Positions 47,201-58,570 are shown, counted from the first letter of the stretch. The stretch: 64,000 nucleotides of DNA from Spirometra erinaceieuropaei (GCA_902702965.1 CACRXP010000047.1:1446141-1510140); one strand, 5' to 3'. Numbers and translations: made by a program. The notes: a model not told the origin generated them from the sequence alone.

Positions 47201-50200
47201 TTAGCGATCCGTTGACATTTTTATGTAGATTTAGCGACAATTTGTAATGGTCCACAAATGAGATCACATAAATCACCCTGCTGAAGTCGGTTTCGGAGAG
47301 TCAAGATGATATGAGGTTCAAAGAGGTAAAGAAAGACGACAGGACTGAGTACCCAGCAGGTGACTATATGACTTTAATCAAGAACGTGTATTCAATAAAA
47401 TTTAACGTTTGATTCCCTACCGACAGCTACAACCAGTGTCAACCGTTGTTTGTGACCTCTACGAAGCGTATTTAACCAACCTCGTCATTGGTTTGCGTCC
47501 AAGCTTTGAATGCTTAGGACCAGCGGGGTTCGGCACTCTGATTGGTTCTGTTTGATGCCGAACATCAGGACTCTACTGGCCATGATCAGGATAACAGATC
47601 AAAACTCAAAATTTCCTGTTTGTCATGGAGGACATTAAAATGGCAGGGAACCGGTCCTTGTTAATCGGTTCTGTTTTTCATTGGATAGTCGATCTTAAGA
47701 CGGCTTCGAGTCGTAATGTAAGCAGCTGGCCAGAAGACAAACTTGACTGTAGGCAATCCGAGCAACATTTTCCCGTCGTTTTCCCTCCCGAGAGGGCGGG
47801 TGAGCGATCATTGAACGATTACCCTTCCAGCGGCCTTCACAGGCAAGTGACTTTTTACGTGCCCCTTCTGTAGGTTGTAGAAAGTCTCAGGCTGACTTGA
47901 CTTACAATGGGCGGCCACAAATAGAACAAGCGGCACACATACTGGGATTCTGTTTTTTTTCCTTACAGTAACTGTTCCCAGCCCTGCGACGGATCTACAC
48001 CCCCTCAGCGGCAGTCCGGATTCGAGCGAGAGTGCAGCCATGTCCACATCTTCAACGCAGACGTCTGAAACGACAGGGCCGACCACAACATCCGAGAAGT
48101 CTATTGCACCTGCAGACTTGGAAGGCGCTTCAGGGGCTGCTGCCTCAAGTGCCAGTACTTCCGACGCCTGGACAACAGAATCCCCTGCATCAGTAAGTGA
48201 GGTGGAGCAGGAGACGACAGTTTCGGAGAGTCATAGCTCCGCAGCCAGTGACGTCAGTAGTACTGTTCCACTGACAGCAGTCCACACCGAAGACCATAGC
48301 AGCGAACAGCCCTCCGGTGAGACCGCCGCAACAAGCACTTCGAACCCGCCCGAGGAGACCGTGAGCAGGCCGACAAAGTTGCTGATTCAGAAGGCCAGCG
48401 GAGAAGGCGCGGCGACAACCTCAGCTGTCCAGCAGGAGAGCAGTCCTGAAACCTCTGTTTCTGACGCTGACACAGCCCCAACCAGTACGCCCCCACCAAG
48501 CATACCCTCCTCTACGGAGACGCATTCACCTGCACCGGAGTCTCCAGGCTCCGATGTGCCTGAGTCCTCTCTGCCGGCCGCAGTTACGGAGGCAAAAACC
48601 ACACCACCAGCAACAACAACAACAACTGAAGCTGGTTCAGAACCACTGTCGAAGTCTTCTGCTCTCGAACTTGAAAGTACCTCTACCGCCACAAGTAGCA
48701 CGGAGGAGCATATAACCAGTTCAACAGCTTCTTCTGCATGGGCTGCAACTGGCTCTTCCATGGGCACCGGGGAGATGGTGACGACATCAAGTCCTATGCC
48801 CGCCCAGGAGAGTCACTCCACAGAGTCGCCGGAGAGCACGGAGCACACATTCACCTTCGTATTGCCGGACTTTTACGACCACGAACAGCTGAACATGAGC
48901 GACGAAGAACACCACTTTAATGACAGCGACTGGGCAAGTTTCGGCGCCGGAGTGGAGACCGAGGGTTCCAACGAAATGTTTGACGATGCCTGCGCCTACC
49001 TCCAACATCGCGTGGAGTACCTCTTCAAAATGAACGTCTCTAAACACGAGATCCAGAAGTTGATCAGTGAGTTGAAGATTCACGAAGTTCGGGAGGAGGA
49101 CATCCCCGCACTGCACAAAAACGTACGTCTCTTGTGCAGGTCGTTTATTTGCGTCCATTGGAATTGCCCGTTTTCACTCATGCAATTAAGTAAGTCCAGA
49201 TTATTAGCTGTTTTCAGGTCTAACAGAGTCGTGTTATAATTTTGTTAAGTCGGAGAATATTTCACCCAACAGAACCAAATCAAAGCATTGTGAGATAGCA
49301 ATGCAGGGGGTCGATTCGCTACTGGCCCTGTCGAACAGGTAGCCGATGTTTACAAACCCTGAGAGCCAACCGGTGCGTGCGAAAGACCACGTCGTGACAG
49401 GTGACCCGACCTTACGAGACAGGGCGACAAAGGTCGGACGCATGACGTTCAGACAGACTTGTTGTCTATCGACGTTCATTCAGCGTTGTCAGCGGTTTTG
49501 TAGAACTTGCATAATAGGCTTACCGGTCACCTAAAACCCTAGGCTGTACTAACGCTAGTTGGCCGTTTCAACAGCCTCCCACCCCACACCTAAGTCGGTC
49601 ACTAATGGCAGCCCAAGGGTGTGCTTATTATTAACTTTTTTGGTGCCCGCACTTTGGACCCTAGTGTTCGCTTTCAATGATGGAACATGACAATACACAG
49701 TCGATGGCGGCAAAAAAAGACGATCTGGACTGGACCTTTTTAGTCGTTAGGTATACAAGTAGTGAATCCGCCATCCAAGTCGTTGACAGTTAAATTTCCA
49801 CGCACACAAACTACCATCATTATTCCATAGATAGAGTACGAATTTGGGTAAGATCGCAGTTGGTAGCCAGGCACTGTACGTTGATACTGTCGACGTACTT
49901 GCCTGTTATCACTGGGTGTGTATACCTTGCCTTGGAAACTGGTTATCAGTAGGTGTGCTTCTACTGCGTGAGGTAGGTCGGTCGTTCCAGTCAGGCTGTT
50001 GGGTTTACTGAGGGTTATGGTTAGGAGTAGGTTATGTTTTAGGATTAGGATTTGTGATATATGTAGGGTCCGGCTTCAGTGTTAGGGTCAGGGTGTAGGT
50101 TTAGGATTATGGTTTAGCCTTAGGGTTGGGGTTAGGCTTCAGGGTTAGGGTTACCGGTTAACGATTAATGGTTAACGGTTAAGGTTAGAGTTATGGTTAG

Positions 50201-53200
50201 GGTTAAGGCAAAAGCTAGGGTTAAGGCTAAGGTTAGGGTTAAGGTTAAACTTATGGGTGTGCTTAGGGTGAAGGTTAGGATTATCCTATCACTATTTACC
50301 TCTTTCATTTTCCGCAGGCTGTGCTCATTTCCGGGGGACTTTTTTCGATTTCTGCCATTAATCTCCCCCTATAAAAATTCCCATCACTTTTTTCGTTTAT
50401 TTTTTCCCCGAAACTCCACCATTCGTCCAGCAGCATTTCCACCTCCCCCACCCATATAACCGCCTTTCCTACCATTCCCGTAAGACAGGGACCCCGCCGT
50501 CTGCCTCCCAATTCCTGTCTACCAACTGTGATTTAACCCGAATTTGCCCACTCAAGTTGTGACACCCCAATAGAGGCGCCACAAAGAGCATCGACTCATC
50601 ACCCGTTTCAAACTTATCTTTTTGTTTTTGGTGTAAACTTAATGTCTTGGCTGCGTTGAGTAGCTTCAGCCAATCAACGTTATGATGCCTGTCTGCCTAC
50701 CTGCAGCATGTTCTGCCTCACCTGACTAGACCATGTTTGTCATAGATCTGTCGAATTGCGTGTTGGGTCAGCAAACGAGGATTTCAAATCACCGGTCAGA
50801 GAGACAGAGTTATAGAACAGAGACTTTACTGAGGCTAGAGAGGATGTACAGTAGGTGGACTAACTCATGGAATGTCAACCGAAATTCCGAAGTGCGTTTT
50901 CGTTTCGAAAAGATTAATTAAGCAGTTTTGTAAAACTAGTTAGTTTGCAACATAATTCCATAATATTTCAGCTACGTCAGGATGCCGGCCTTCGAATGAA
51001 CTTCCTTCCGGCTGCATGCAAAACTACACTCTGAAAAAAAACGACTACTTAAGTAGCATGCATTTTTTTCATTGACTTTCGATGCCTCTAAAAATTCAAT
51101 TATAGTTCATGGAAAACATGCATAAAAATATTCATTCTTTTGCTCATTCGATAGAAAATTACGTCTTCTTCTAAATTTAAACTCGAAGGAGGGACATAAT
51201 TCGGTTTTAAAAAAGTTTCTAATTGTGGAACTTTTAAATACCGTGAAGTGGCCGTTCATAAATCGTCATATCTCCGCATTTACCAATGTGGCTTGTAAAG
51301 TTGACAATATGGATTAAATCCATCGCTAAATTTTACAAATCCTATGTGCCCCCCCCCCCTGATTACCGTAGAGAAATGTGTGGTTTTCCGTACGCGGAAA
51401 ATATACGGCTTGTAGTTTGGAAACGCTAAGTCCAAGCGCAACGGTAGAGCGGGTTCAACATTATTCGGGAATTGAAAAAGTTTTTGAAAACCGAATTATA
51501 CCCCCTTCTGAGTATAAGATTGGATGAGGACGTAACTGTGCACCGAATGAGCAACATAATGAATATTTTTATGCATGCTTTCCATGAACTCTAATTACAT
51601 TTTTAGGGGCATCGAAAATCAATGAGAAAAATTGACGCTACTTAAGTATTCGTTTTTTCAGAGTGTAGTTTTGCATGCAGCCGGAAGGGAGTTCATTCGA
51701 AGGCCGGCATCCTGACGTAGCTGAAATATTATGGAATTATGTTGCAGGCTGACTAGTTTTACAACCCTGCTTAATTAATCTTTTTGAAACGAAAACGCAT
51801 TTCGGAATTTCGGTTGACATTTCATGAGTTAGCCCACCTAATGTACTGGCGGCTCAACAAGCAATGGCGGTAAACTGTCTCTTCGACCGTGTTACAGCCG
51901 TTGAGATTCTTAGCCCCCGTGGCGCATGCATTTGGCTTCCGTCCGGCTTCAGCCAATCAGGGAAGGACGTAGCGTCAGTTCGCCTCGACCTCTCGTTACG
52001 CGCGGCTCCAATCATCGATTGACAGGCAGTGCGAGGCGGGCATAAAGGCGGCAAAATTAAGCAGCGGTGCTAGTGACCTCGGGGGCGGTGGGCTGCCACA
52101 GATTCTTCTGACACCTACGACCCCCTCCCCGCAATCACCTCCAGCCAATCTAGCGATCGTCGTATAACACCACGCAAGTGTGGGCGTCCCAGGACGAGTG
52201 ACAACCAGAAAGCTTCTGGCCATGCCTCCCGAGTGCTTATCAGAGCAGAAGAAGCTTGTTTCGTTGGTCAAGACCACCCCATGCCTTTGCGTGTACGCAT
52301 GGGATGGTCGGGGCTTTTTGGTCAGTAGTTGGCTTAGGTTATGCTACTTTCGAAGTTACATCTGCTTGCAATGAAGCGGCGCGACAGGATTTGTCTTTGT
52401 CGCCAGTGTCTGGCTGCTGAATAATGCTCAAGCACGGCTGAAAGAGACGTTGAATGGCTGTCCGGCTCGGGCTGCGCGCGTGGCCAGCATGAACGAACAT
52501 GCCACATGCACTCATGAAATGACACGCTGCCTTACAACATATGACTCAGGTTAAGCTTCCAGTGACTTGTTTTGATTCTCGCATGCACTCTGGAGTCATG
52601 AAGGTAACAAGTACAGTACGTGACCTATCTCATGAAATCTGATAACGGAAAATGATGAGAGAATTTCTGGGTGTTTTTAACGTTGAGCATTTTCTTCGCT
52701 CTTCGCGTTTTACCTCGTCTCACCGTGCAAAAATGCAAAGTACACAGAGATCCGTCAACGGAGGACTGAAATTAAGCACTTCTTAAAGAGACAACTTATT
52801 AAGGAAAGTTTTATTATTGATCAAAGGCATATTCGTTGCTGACTTTCGATGTGGACAGCCATTTTTCCCGAAAACGAAGTTTGATGTTTGAATGAGTTTT
52901 CACATGTGACCTAAACGACCATCTTCGTGAAAAATGGCGCCCGAAAACTCACTACTTCGGCAAATGCCTTCAAAAATAATTCTCTTTTAAAGTTCTCAAC
53001 AGACAGGTAATTCAAAATCTGTCTTTATGGAAAATCGGGTGACAACACTGAAAATCATGAAGTATTCAGCAACATTTGGAGGTCGATCTGAAACGCGACG
53101 TAATCCAAAACGAACGGAAAGTGTTAATTAATTTAACAGAAGAAAAGTTCTCTCTATAAACACAAAATGGTATACTTACGATCACGCCTGTCATTTCTTT

Positions 53201-56200
53201 TTAGATTTATTAGGCACCGACCGGCCTCATGGCATGTTACCTTATGAAAACTTTTGTTTCTACGACGTCCCAATCGGTGAAATCAAGCAAAATCCAGTTT
53301 CTCTAGTTGACGCCCATCTTATTTAACTCAAAAAAGTCAAAGATAACACTAAACCCTGGAAAAATGTTTTGGAATCTACATTCAGAATGTAGGCAGTTGA
53401 CAAATCGCCATATATGAAACTACAGTACTTATTAAACGATATTTAGATATAAACTTCACCGAGACACTATTATTAGAAGTTATTTTATTTCTGCTTTCAT
53501 ATTTGTCACGTTTTAATATGAGACTACATTCTATACATCTAAAAACGAAGTTTACTAAATTAGAGCCATTTCTGACGTTTTCGGGATATTGCGCATTTCT
53601 AAAAAAACAGCCTTTCTGAACAACGCAACACTGCCTTTAATATTTCTTTTGTTTTTAGTTCGTTTAAACTTGTACCTAATTAACATAGACATTAGACTCA
53701 TGAAATTATGTCGGTTTGCGAGTGATTGGCAATTATTCGTAAATTTCGACACATTTCATGAGTTAGGTCACTAACTGTATCTTGCCATATTAACACAGCA
53801 CCCAGCCTCCAGTGTGGTTTTATTCGCCCGAACTTTCGGAGTTTGAACTGGCATAAGGGTTCACTGACTCGCATTTTCCAGGTTAACTCACTGATTCCTG
53901 TCCACACACGTTCTGCTTGATATCATATTAAAAAAAGAAACCCAGGAGAACGGAAGCAGACTTGCTACCAGTTGAATGAAACACAGTCGACTCGGAACAA
54001 ACAGGCCCCTGTGGGAAATGACAAACTCGTTCTCTCTCTCTCTCTCTCTCTGTGTCATTGCTGGCCGGTTACATATAAACCGCCAAAGGTCCCCAGGGTT
54101 ACAGATGCACGGATCAATTATCCATCCCCTGGAGTACGGAATAAGTAACTTCTGCGACATGTATATAACTTCTAACCTCACAAAAACATCATTTTCCGAC
54201 ACGCCTACGAGCATGAAAACAAGTCTCGTCAGTCCGGACATTGCAGTCCTGTTGGAAGCCTGTAAACAACATTGCCTCGGGAATCAATCCATTCCTGATC
54301 TTTCATGATTCGCTGTAAGTAAAAGCTTTGCCTACGCCGATTAATGGACATTAGTTCACATGATCACGTCCACCTGCGTGCCTGTTGTTTGTTGGATCCG
54401 CTCAAGGTTACAACTGCCTGTCCGCAAAATCCCGGTCTACCAAGCATCGAAAAATATCAGCCGGCTACGATAGCTGTGCCAGCGCATGAAATATTAACTG
54501 AAATCCCGAAATGTGTGTTTTTTATTTAGAATCACTATTCATGTGGGGTTTTAATACCAGTTATCGTGCAGCATCAGCCCGAGATACCTCTGTTGAGTCA
54601 GGTTGCCGGTTTTTGAGTGAACTTCTTTCCGGCCGCTTGCAAAAATTACACTCCGTAAAATGGCCACTTACTTAGTTTGAATTCTTCCCATTGATTTTGG
54701 ATGCCCTTGTAAATTCAAACATATTTTATAGGAACCATGCACAGAAACATTCTTTCTCGCGCGTATTAGGTAGCGAATTAGGTCTTTTTCAAAGGGTATA
54801 CTAAAAGAAGGAGTATCATTCGACTTTAAAAAAAAACTCTTCAGTTCCGAACGGTTCAATTCTTATATCCATTTTGTGAAAAGCCTACGTCTTCCTTATA
54901 ATTGGTAACTGAGGAAGGGAGATATTTTGATTTTCGAAGATTTTTTCTTGTGATAATTTCTGCAATGCCCACCTAATTATTCATAAAACGCGCTTTCTCC
55001 AGGTTTGTTGATGCAACTTATAAAGTTATTGGCGTGGTGCGCATCCATTGTAGTATTCAAGTAGCTCCGGGAGGATCCTTTACGGAAATAAGGGAGCTTG
55101 TGAGCTCACTTAGGAAAAAAATCAGCAAACAATTACAAAATCTCAAGGATAAGTGAAAAATAGATTTAATCTCCGAATATATTGATACCAGTCAATTTAT
55201 GCAAACAGAAAACATTTCTTCCTTCATGTCCCAACTTTGAAAAAATACGGACTTTTCTATCACATGGACATAAACTATGAATCGTTTTGTGTGATGCATC
55301 GAAAAATAGCCTAATGCAGATGAGTACTGAAAATCGACGAAAAAAGACGAAACTGCTTCAGTATGGCTTCCATTGTCATTTAGAGATGTGGTTGAAAAAA
55401 AACTGAAAAAACTCTCATATTACTTGTTAGAACTGGACTTATGATGATTTTTTGATGAGCAGTTCCGCCGCTTCACCCGGGTAATACTACCGATTTAAAA
55501 ATTTGTGGAAATTTTCCAACACTGTCTTACGAGGTTGCGCTACTGTGCGTACTACGCGTGTCCAATGCAACGGACCACGCGGGAGTTGCGCTGAACCAAC
55601 ACGGGGACTAGATCAGGGTACGACACGTGTTATTTAACTACATGCCAATAACAAATGTCATATATGGGGGGGATGACACGCCTAGGGGCAGCCCCACGCC
55701 GCGCCAGCCAGTGTGCGCCGACCCCGCCTCCAGCCCTCCGGGCTCCGTCTTGACACCTTGTCAGGGGGAGGGAGTGAGGGAGGAGAGAATGCGATAGATG
55801 CAGCACAAGCATGCGTCGTTCATTCGACTATGGCGGAGGCAACAAAACCACACCAAGCCAGACACACTGACTACGTTTATCATGGCATATCGGGAGAGTA
55901 CGTCATGGTCGCATGCTTACAGGCTGGTCATACCGCAGACAGATTTCCCAGAACTGAAATTATCGCGTACTTGTACTGGCTCAAAACTCATGCGCGCCCT
56001 GTCTACGTTAGTACACCACCTTTTTACACCGCACTTTAACCTTTGTATGCGGACTAAAAAACCGCCCATTGGAGTCTTTCTACGTCCACTGCTGAACAAC
56101 ACTCAGTTCGGATTGCGGTTACTAGTGCAAATTCATCATTGTGGTCCCCATGCCACGAAGAGGCGTCTTCCTTGACTATTTAACAGGGCTAAAATTTCAG

Positions 56201-58415
56201 ATGGCATCTCGAACGCAATCGTCAGAACGAGCCTGCGGCGTGATCCGAAGGACATTTGACCTCGCATTGAATGACCAAAGAGCCAAAATTTCGATCACGG
56301 CTTATCCAGACCCCGAGCATGAATGACTAGGGCTACATATGCAGAATTGACGCTCCTAGATTTGATTAAATAAACAACTTCCTCTGTGCACCTGAGCAAC
56401 CGAGAGAGATTGAAGCTGTTATCTCGGTAAGATACCTTAGGTTATAGAAGACGTCTGGTATGACTTTTAGTTTTATCTTCCCGCATGATTTTTTACGTAG
56501 AAACTCCAGCTGCCCTTTCCTCCCTCTTTCAATGATTGCAATTAAAAATCCTCCCTGACTTTCAATGTGCCTCTCTATGTCTCTCCTTCACTTTGGGCTG
56601 TTTCGCTTCAGCTTACTGAATGCGTGACTAGTTGGGAGGAATCCTCGGACGACGAGCCCTCCGCAGTTTGCGCCTTGCTGAAGACAACCATCGCCGACGT
56701 TTGTAAGCGCATCGACGGTTGCAACGAAGAGGACTTGATGAAAACGGCCTTTGAACACCTCAAACATCTGCTCACAACTGACAGCCTTCATGACGCTATC
56801 GTTATGGTAAGTCGCTGATGTGGTAGATCACAGCATACCGACTCTCACATTTCCTCAGAAAGTTACCTTCTCAGACAGCGGAGACGAGTAGCATGTGCGG
56901 CGAACTTAAATTTCAGTGGTCCCTTCTCTCCATAGCCAGCTGAAAAATGCAGATCAGAATAGAATGGGTAATTTTCAGGACAAAGGAAAGCTTTTAGCGT
57001 TGACACATTCATTTAGCTGTGAGCTTCGTTGTCGAGAGGAAGGTATGCTTGAACAAGTGCGGACGCAGTCTTGGGTTGCTAGGATCTAACCAATCAGCTT
57101 GTGATGAGTCGGATGGTGAAGTTCAATATGGAGGACAGATTCCTCTTACCCTCCATTTTGATTTCGGACGGCATTCGCAGCTTATGTATGGTGAATTGGC
57201 TGACAGGGGGCGGGGAGTGACGGGATTCGTTTTAGTAAATTTGTAGTCTCCCCAGACGCCTAGTTGCAAGACATGGTCATTCTTCACTGATTTTACCCAG
57301 ATATATAGTCAAACCCACGAGGCTTATGAACGCGAGAAATACCACCCGGTGACCGAAACACGTATTAAGGCATGTTTAACCCAGTCGTTGGAAGAGTGGT
57401 TGCATTGGTGCGGAGTGTTGTGCACATACCGGTGCCAGACGCCAGAAGCAGGACAAGCGAGAGATAGGAAACTGTGACGGCTGCGCGACCGCCTGTTTTG
57501 ATTGGTTGGTCCAAAAACAACAGCGCGGGAGGCAATCACCTTCCAACCTGACGATATCGATTGTGTCGCACCAAGGTTCATTACGCATTAACTGCCGAAT
57601 ACGGCACCGGACGGGACAACACTTGATCCCACTCCATGGTGCCTCATTTCAGTCTCGGATTTCGGAAGAGTCTTAATGTTACGGACGGTAACGGTCGCCC
57701 CTACTCGGACCGCCAGAAGTCTGGCTGACAGGCTTTAAATCTTGAAAACAGCACTTTCAGCTGTGGTTAGAGTAGATGACGACATCTGCGGTATCATTAC
57801 TTGAGCCAATCGACTAAAGAAGGCAAAAAAGGTGCATGTTCTATGACTTCACAGCTGAAATCCAGTGGACCTCATCGTGTGTCTGAGAAGGTGGTCTGTG
57901 CAAAGCCCAACGATGCATTTCAACATTCGTATACTGTATTATACCTCTTAGTACTTGAGAGCTGTCGAACACAAACATGCATTAACATCTATTGGAAAAG
58001 CAGACGTTGCTTATGAAATAATACAAAGTCAAAGAAATCGGCACAAGCATGTTTGCCAAACCCCACTGGATGTAAAATTGCAACGCACTTATTCGGTACC
58101 AACAAACGAAGATTACTGTGTTAACAGATTCGACGAGGAAGGTTGATGGGGAAGACAGATGTCATACAGTAGATATTGCCCAAGTCTGCCTCCCTATAAA
58201 CCAGTTTACGCGCGTCACCGTTGCCGCCTTCGACCCGTGGGGGATGCGGTGGGCGTCCGCCCGGTGACGGTTCAACCCTCGCCGGACGACAAGGAGGCTT
58301 TTCAAAGGGATACGTGAACATCTCAGAAGCTGCCCTGACCCACCTATTTGATGCAAGTCACCATGCTGACGTCGAAGGAGCTTTCCAAGTAGTGAAGAGC
58401 GTGATGGCCAGTTGA
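41146..58415 (+). CDS. Secreted mucin-like protein, four-exon gene model
   Basis: Joining 41146-41239, 47969-49122, 56612-56806 and 58308-58415 gives a 516-residue protein. Residues 1-18 are a signal peptide (MFAVITLLLLSLSTSAFA). Residues 32-322 are Ser/Thr/Pro/Ala/Glu-rich, typical of an O-glycosylated mucin-like stalk. Residues 323-370 are acidic; 371-481 contain two Cys-bearing helical modules; the end is NISEAALTHLF...VKSVMAS. N-glycosylation sites NMS, NDS, NVS and NIS are visible. Intron phases are 1, 0 and 0, with GTAAGT, GTACGT and GTAAGT donors. No transmembrane segment or GPI signal was seen, so secretion is likely. Tapeworms export such proteins to the tegument surface or host tissue; that role is inferred. 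I do not recognise a named family. The weakest part is the last exon; extra exons in the long introns cannot be excluded. Confidence 0.7.
41510..41890. repeat. REP-D dispersed repeat, copy 2
   Basis: Lies in intron 1. Blocks shared with copy 3 are GCTGGACCAACACGGGG, CTACATCAGATTCTGGTA and CGCCTAGGTGCGAGTCCG. Blocks shared with copy 1 are CTTGACACAGGGCCC, GAGAGTGTGGTAGGCGCTGC and CAAGTCTACTATCACAGTAA. It is the most complete copy and defines a length of about 380 bases. Confidence 0.65.
41891..43266. other. Intron 1 sequence, nothing recognised
   Basis: One 159-codon frame (41799-42278) starts in REP-D and carries no motif. No convincing splice-flanked exon was found. Confidence 0.4.
43267..43405 (-). 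mobile_element. SINE1 3' part, minus strand
   Basis: GGGCGCTCATTGATCTCGCT, CTCGTCCCGTTGTGTCTTGG and CAGCAGTCGCATAGCGGCGC are the SINE1 3' end in minus orientation. Confidence 0.65.
43516..43785 (-). mobile_element. SINE1, minus strand, tandem unit 1
   Basis: This is a near-complete unit of about 270 bases. Reading leftwards it has an A box GTAGCCCAGTGGTTAGAGGC (about 43724-43743), a B box GCGAATTCGAACG (about 43688-43700), the body, and a 3' end at 43516. The next unit starts at 43786 with no spacer. Confidence 0.8.
43786..44060 (-). mobile_element. SINE1, minus strand, tandem unit 2
   Basis: This unit has the same orientation and content as unit 1. The B-box region GCGGGATCGATCCCC (about 43966-43980) and an altered A box (CAACTCAGGGGTTAGGGC) are readable. 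Its 3' end CTTACCGATCG joins the leader of unit 1 directly, as in a head-to-tail dimer. Confidence 0.75.
44359..44570 (+). mobile_element. SINE1, plus strand
   Basis: Starts with the leader GTGATCGCAACCGACCGGAC, A box TGTGGCTCAGTGGTTAGGGG (44391-44410), a degenerate B box (GGTAGCGTGACCAAGCC), then CACACTTCGGGGCTGGGTAA and CCATTGTCTTTGTCGACAAG. The 3' third is missing. Confidence 0.75.
44571..47968. other. Intron 1 sequence, nothing recognised
   Basis: A telomere-like patch lies at 45895-45945 (AACCCTAACCACAACCCTAA). A G run of ten lies at 45131-45140. A 155-codon frame at 44738-45205 has no motif or good splice flanks. The rest is unassigned. Confidence 0.45.
47969..49122 (+). CDS. Exon 2: Ser/Thr-rich stalk and first helical module
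   Basis: The acceptor is a clear pyrimidine tract ending TTTTTTTTCCTTACAG (47953-47968), phase 1. The exon then stays open for 384 further codons to a GTACGT donor at 49123, phase 0. Residues 32-322 are dominated by Ser, Thr, Ala, Pro and Glu, with runs such as TTTTTT near 48617-48634. Residues 323-370 are acidic (FYDHEQLNMSDEEHHFNDSD). The module DACAYLQHRVEYLFKMNVSK starts near residue 371. GC content is far above the intron flanks and codon use is consistent, which supports real coding. Confidence 0.8.
49123..49999. other. Intron 2 sequence, nothing recognised
   Basis: No splice-flanked frame or repeat end was seen. Confidence 0.4.
50000..50290. repeat. Degenerate telomere-like array, G-rich
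   Basis: Units of the TTAGGG type are mixed with GGTTAACGATTAATGG-type variants. This is the inverse of the array at 39145-39430, so the two form a very long inverted pair around the 5' half of the mucin-like gene. Confidence 0.8.
50847..51845. mobile_element. MITE-FB copy 4, complete hairpin
   Basis: The end TACAGTAGGTGGACTAACTC (50847) and its inverse, ending CCACCTAATGTA (51845), bound a 1.0-kb element. The arms pair for about 400 bases: GCCGGCCTTCGAATGAACTT near 50983 against its inverse near 51690, and CATGCATAAAAATATTCATT near 51117 against 51560. The element lies in intron 2 and has a TA at both ends. A C10 run lies at 51349-51358. It is the best copy for defining the family. Confidence 0.9.
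51846..52611. other. Intron 2 sequence, nothing recognised
   Basis: This is a GC-richer stretch (51900-52300) with CCAATCA motifs but no assignable gene. Confidence 0.35.
52612..53779. mobile_element. Mariner-like MITE with short terminal repeats
   Basis: The left end TACAGTACGTGACCTATCTC (52612) and right end GAGTTAGGTCACTAACTGTA (53760-53779) are inverted with few mismatches over about 28 bases, and ATGAAAT continues on the left. Both ends start at TA. Unlike the hairpin copies, the interior does not fold back. It encodes nothing recognisable. Confidence 0.7.
53780..54470. other. Intron 2 sequence with a CT repeat
   Basis: A CT dinucleotide run of about 23 bases lies at 54029-54051. A 110-codon plus-strand frame (53976-54308) has no motif and spans the repeat. 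Confidence 0.5.
54471..54870. mobile_element. MITE-FB copy 5, left arm
   Basis: TAGCTGTGCCAGCGCATGAA, AACTGAAATCCCGAAATG, CTTCTTTCCGGCCGCTTGCA and TTGTAAATTCAAACATATTT follow the left arm of the complete copies with more divergence. No right arm could be read. Confidence 0.55.
54871..55534. other. Intron 2 sequence, nothing recognised
   Basis: This is AT-rich. GAAAATCGACGAAAAAAGAC near 55327 vaguely recalls the MITE arm, but is too weak to assign. Confidence 0.35.
55535..55815. repeat. REP-D dispersed repeat, copy 3
   Basis: GTTGCGCTGAACCAACACGG, GACTAGATCAGGGTACGACA, GACACGCCTAGGGGCAGCCC and GCTCCGTCTTGACACC match copy 2 in order. It lies in intron 2, 800 bases before exon 3. Confidence 0.6.
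55816..56611. other. Intron 2 sequence before exon 3
   Basis: Two overlapping plus-strand frames of 108 and 125 codons (55713-56039, 55798-56175) lack motifs. The acceptor of exon 3 ends at 56611. Confidence 0.4.
56612..56806 (+). CDS. Exon 3: second Cys-containing helical module
   Basis: The acceptor CTTTGGGCTGTTTCGCTTCAG ends at 56611 and the donor is ATG|GTAAGT at 56806/56807. The length is 195 bases, so both edges are phase 0 and fit exon 2. The 65 residues start LTECVTSWEESSDDEPSAVC and contain KTTIADVCKRIDGCNEEDLM and EHLKHLLTTDSLHDA, predicted helices with four cysteines. The pattern CA.L....., basic turn, .EDLMK...EHLK parallels the exon 2 module. High GC content and clean splice sites support it. 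Confidence 0.7.
56807..58307. other. Intron 3 sequence
   Basis: No further splice-flanked frame was recognised. A minus-strand frame of 85 codons (57324-57581) has no motif. Confidence 0.4.
58308..58415 (+). CDS. Exon 4: C-terminus (probable)
   Basis: After an acceptor CTTTTCAAAG (58298-58307, weak pyrimidine tract) the phase-0 frame reads GYVNISEAALTHLFDASHHA then VEGAFQVVKSVMAS and stops at 58415. Its helical character continues that of exon 3. If the acceptor is not used, the protein would end VSR shortly after exon 3. An AATAAA follows 150 bases downstream. Confidence 0.55.
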   Translation, partial: GYVNISEAALTHLFDASHHADVEGAFQVVKSVMAS

Positions 58416-58564
58416 TTTAGGCTACTAATTCGGCGCATCCTCGCAACGGCGGGAGCGGCCGCTATGAAGCTCGGTAATCCTGTCTACTGTCCACAAAAGG
58501 TCTTTGTCCAGGCCTTGCAATTTACGTAGTGAAATCCCAGCCAGATTGCTCCGCGGGCTGTGCA

Positions 58565-58570
58565 AATAAA
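58565..58570 (+). terminator. Polyadenylation signal of the mucin-like gene
   Basis: AATAAA lies 150 bases after the stop codon, followed by a C-TACTTACAAAA stretch. It is a canonical signal in the right place; cleavage would be near 58585-58600. Confidence 0.5.

Noticed and set aside
48254..49158. Minus-strand open frames opposite exon 2
   Set aside because: They are shadows of the GC-rich Ser/Thr codons on the plus strand.
57324..57588. Two overlapping minus-strand frames
   Set aside because: No motif and they sit in an intron with no splice support.
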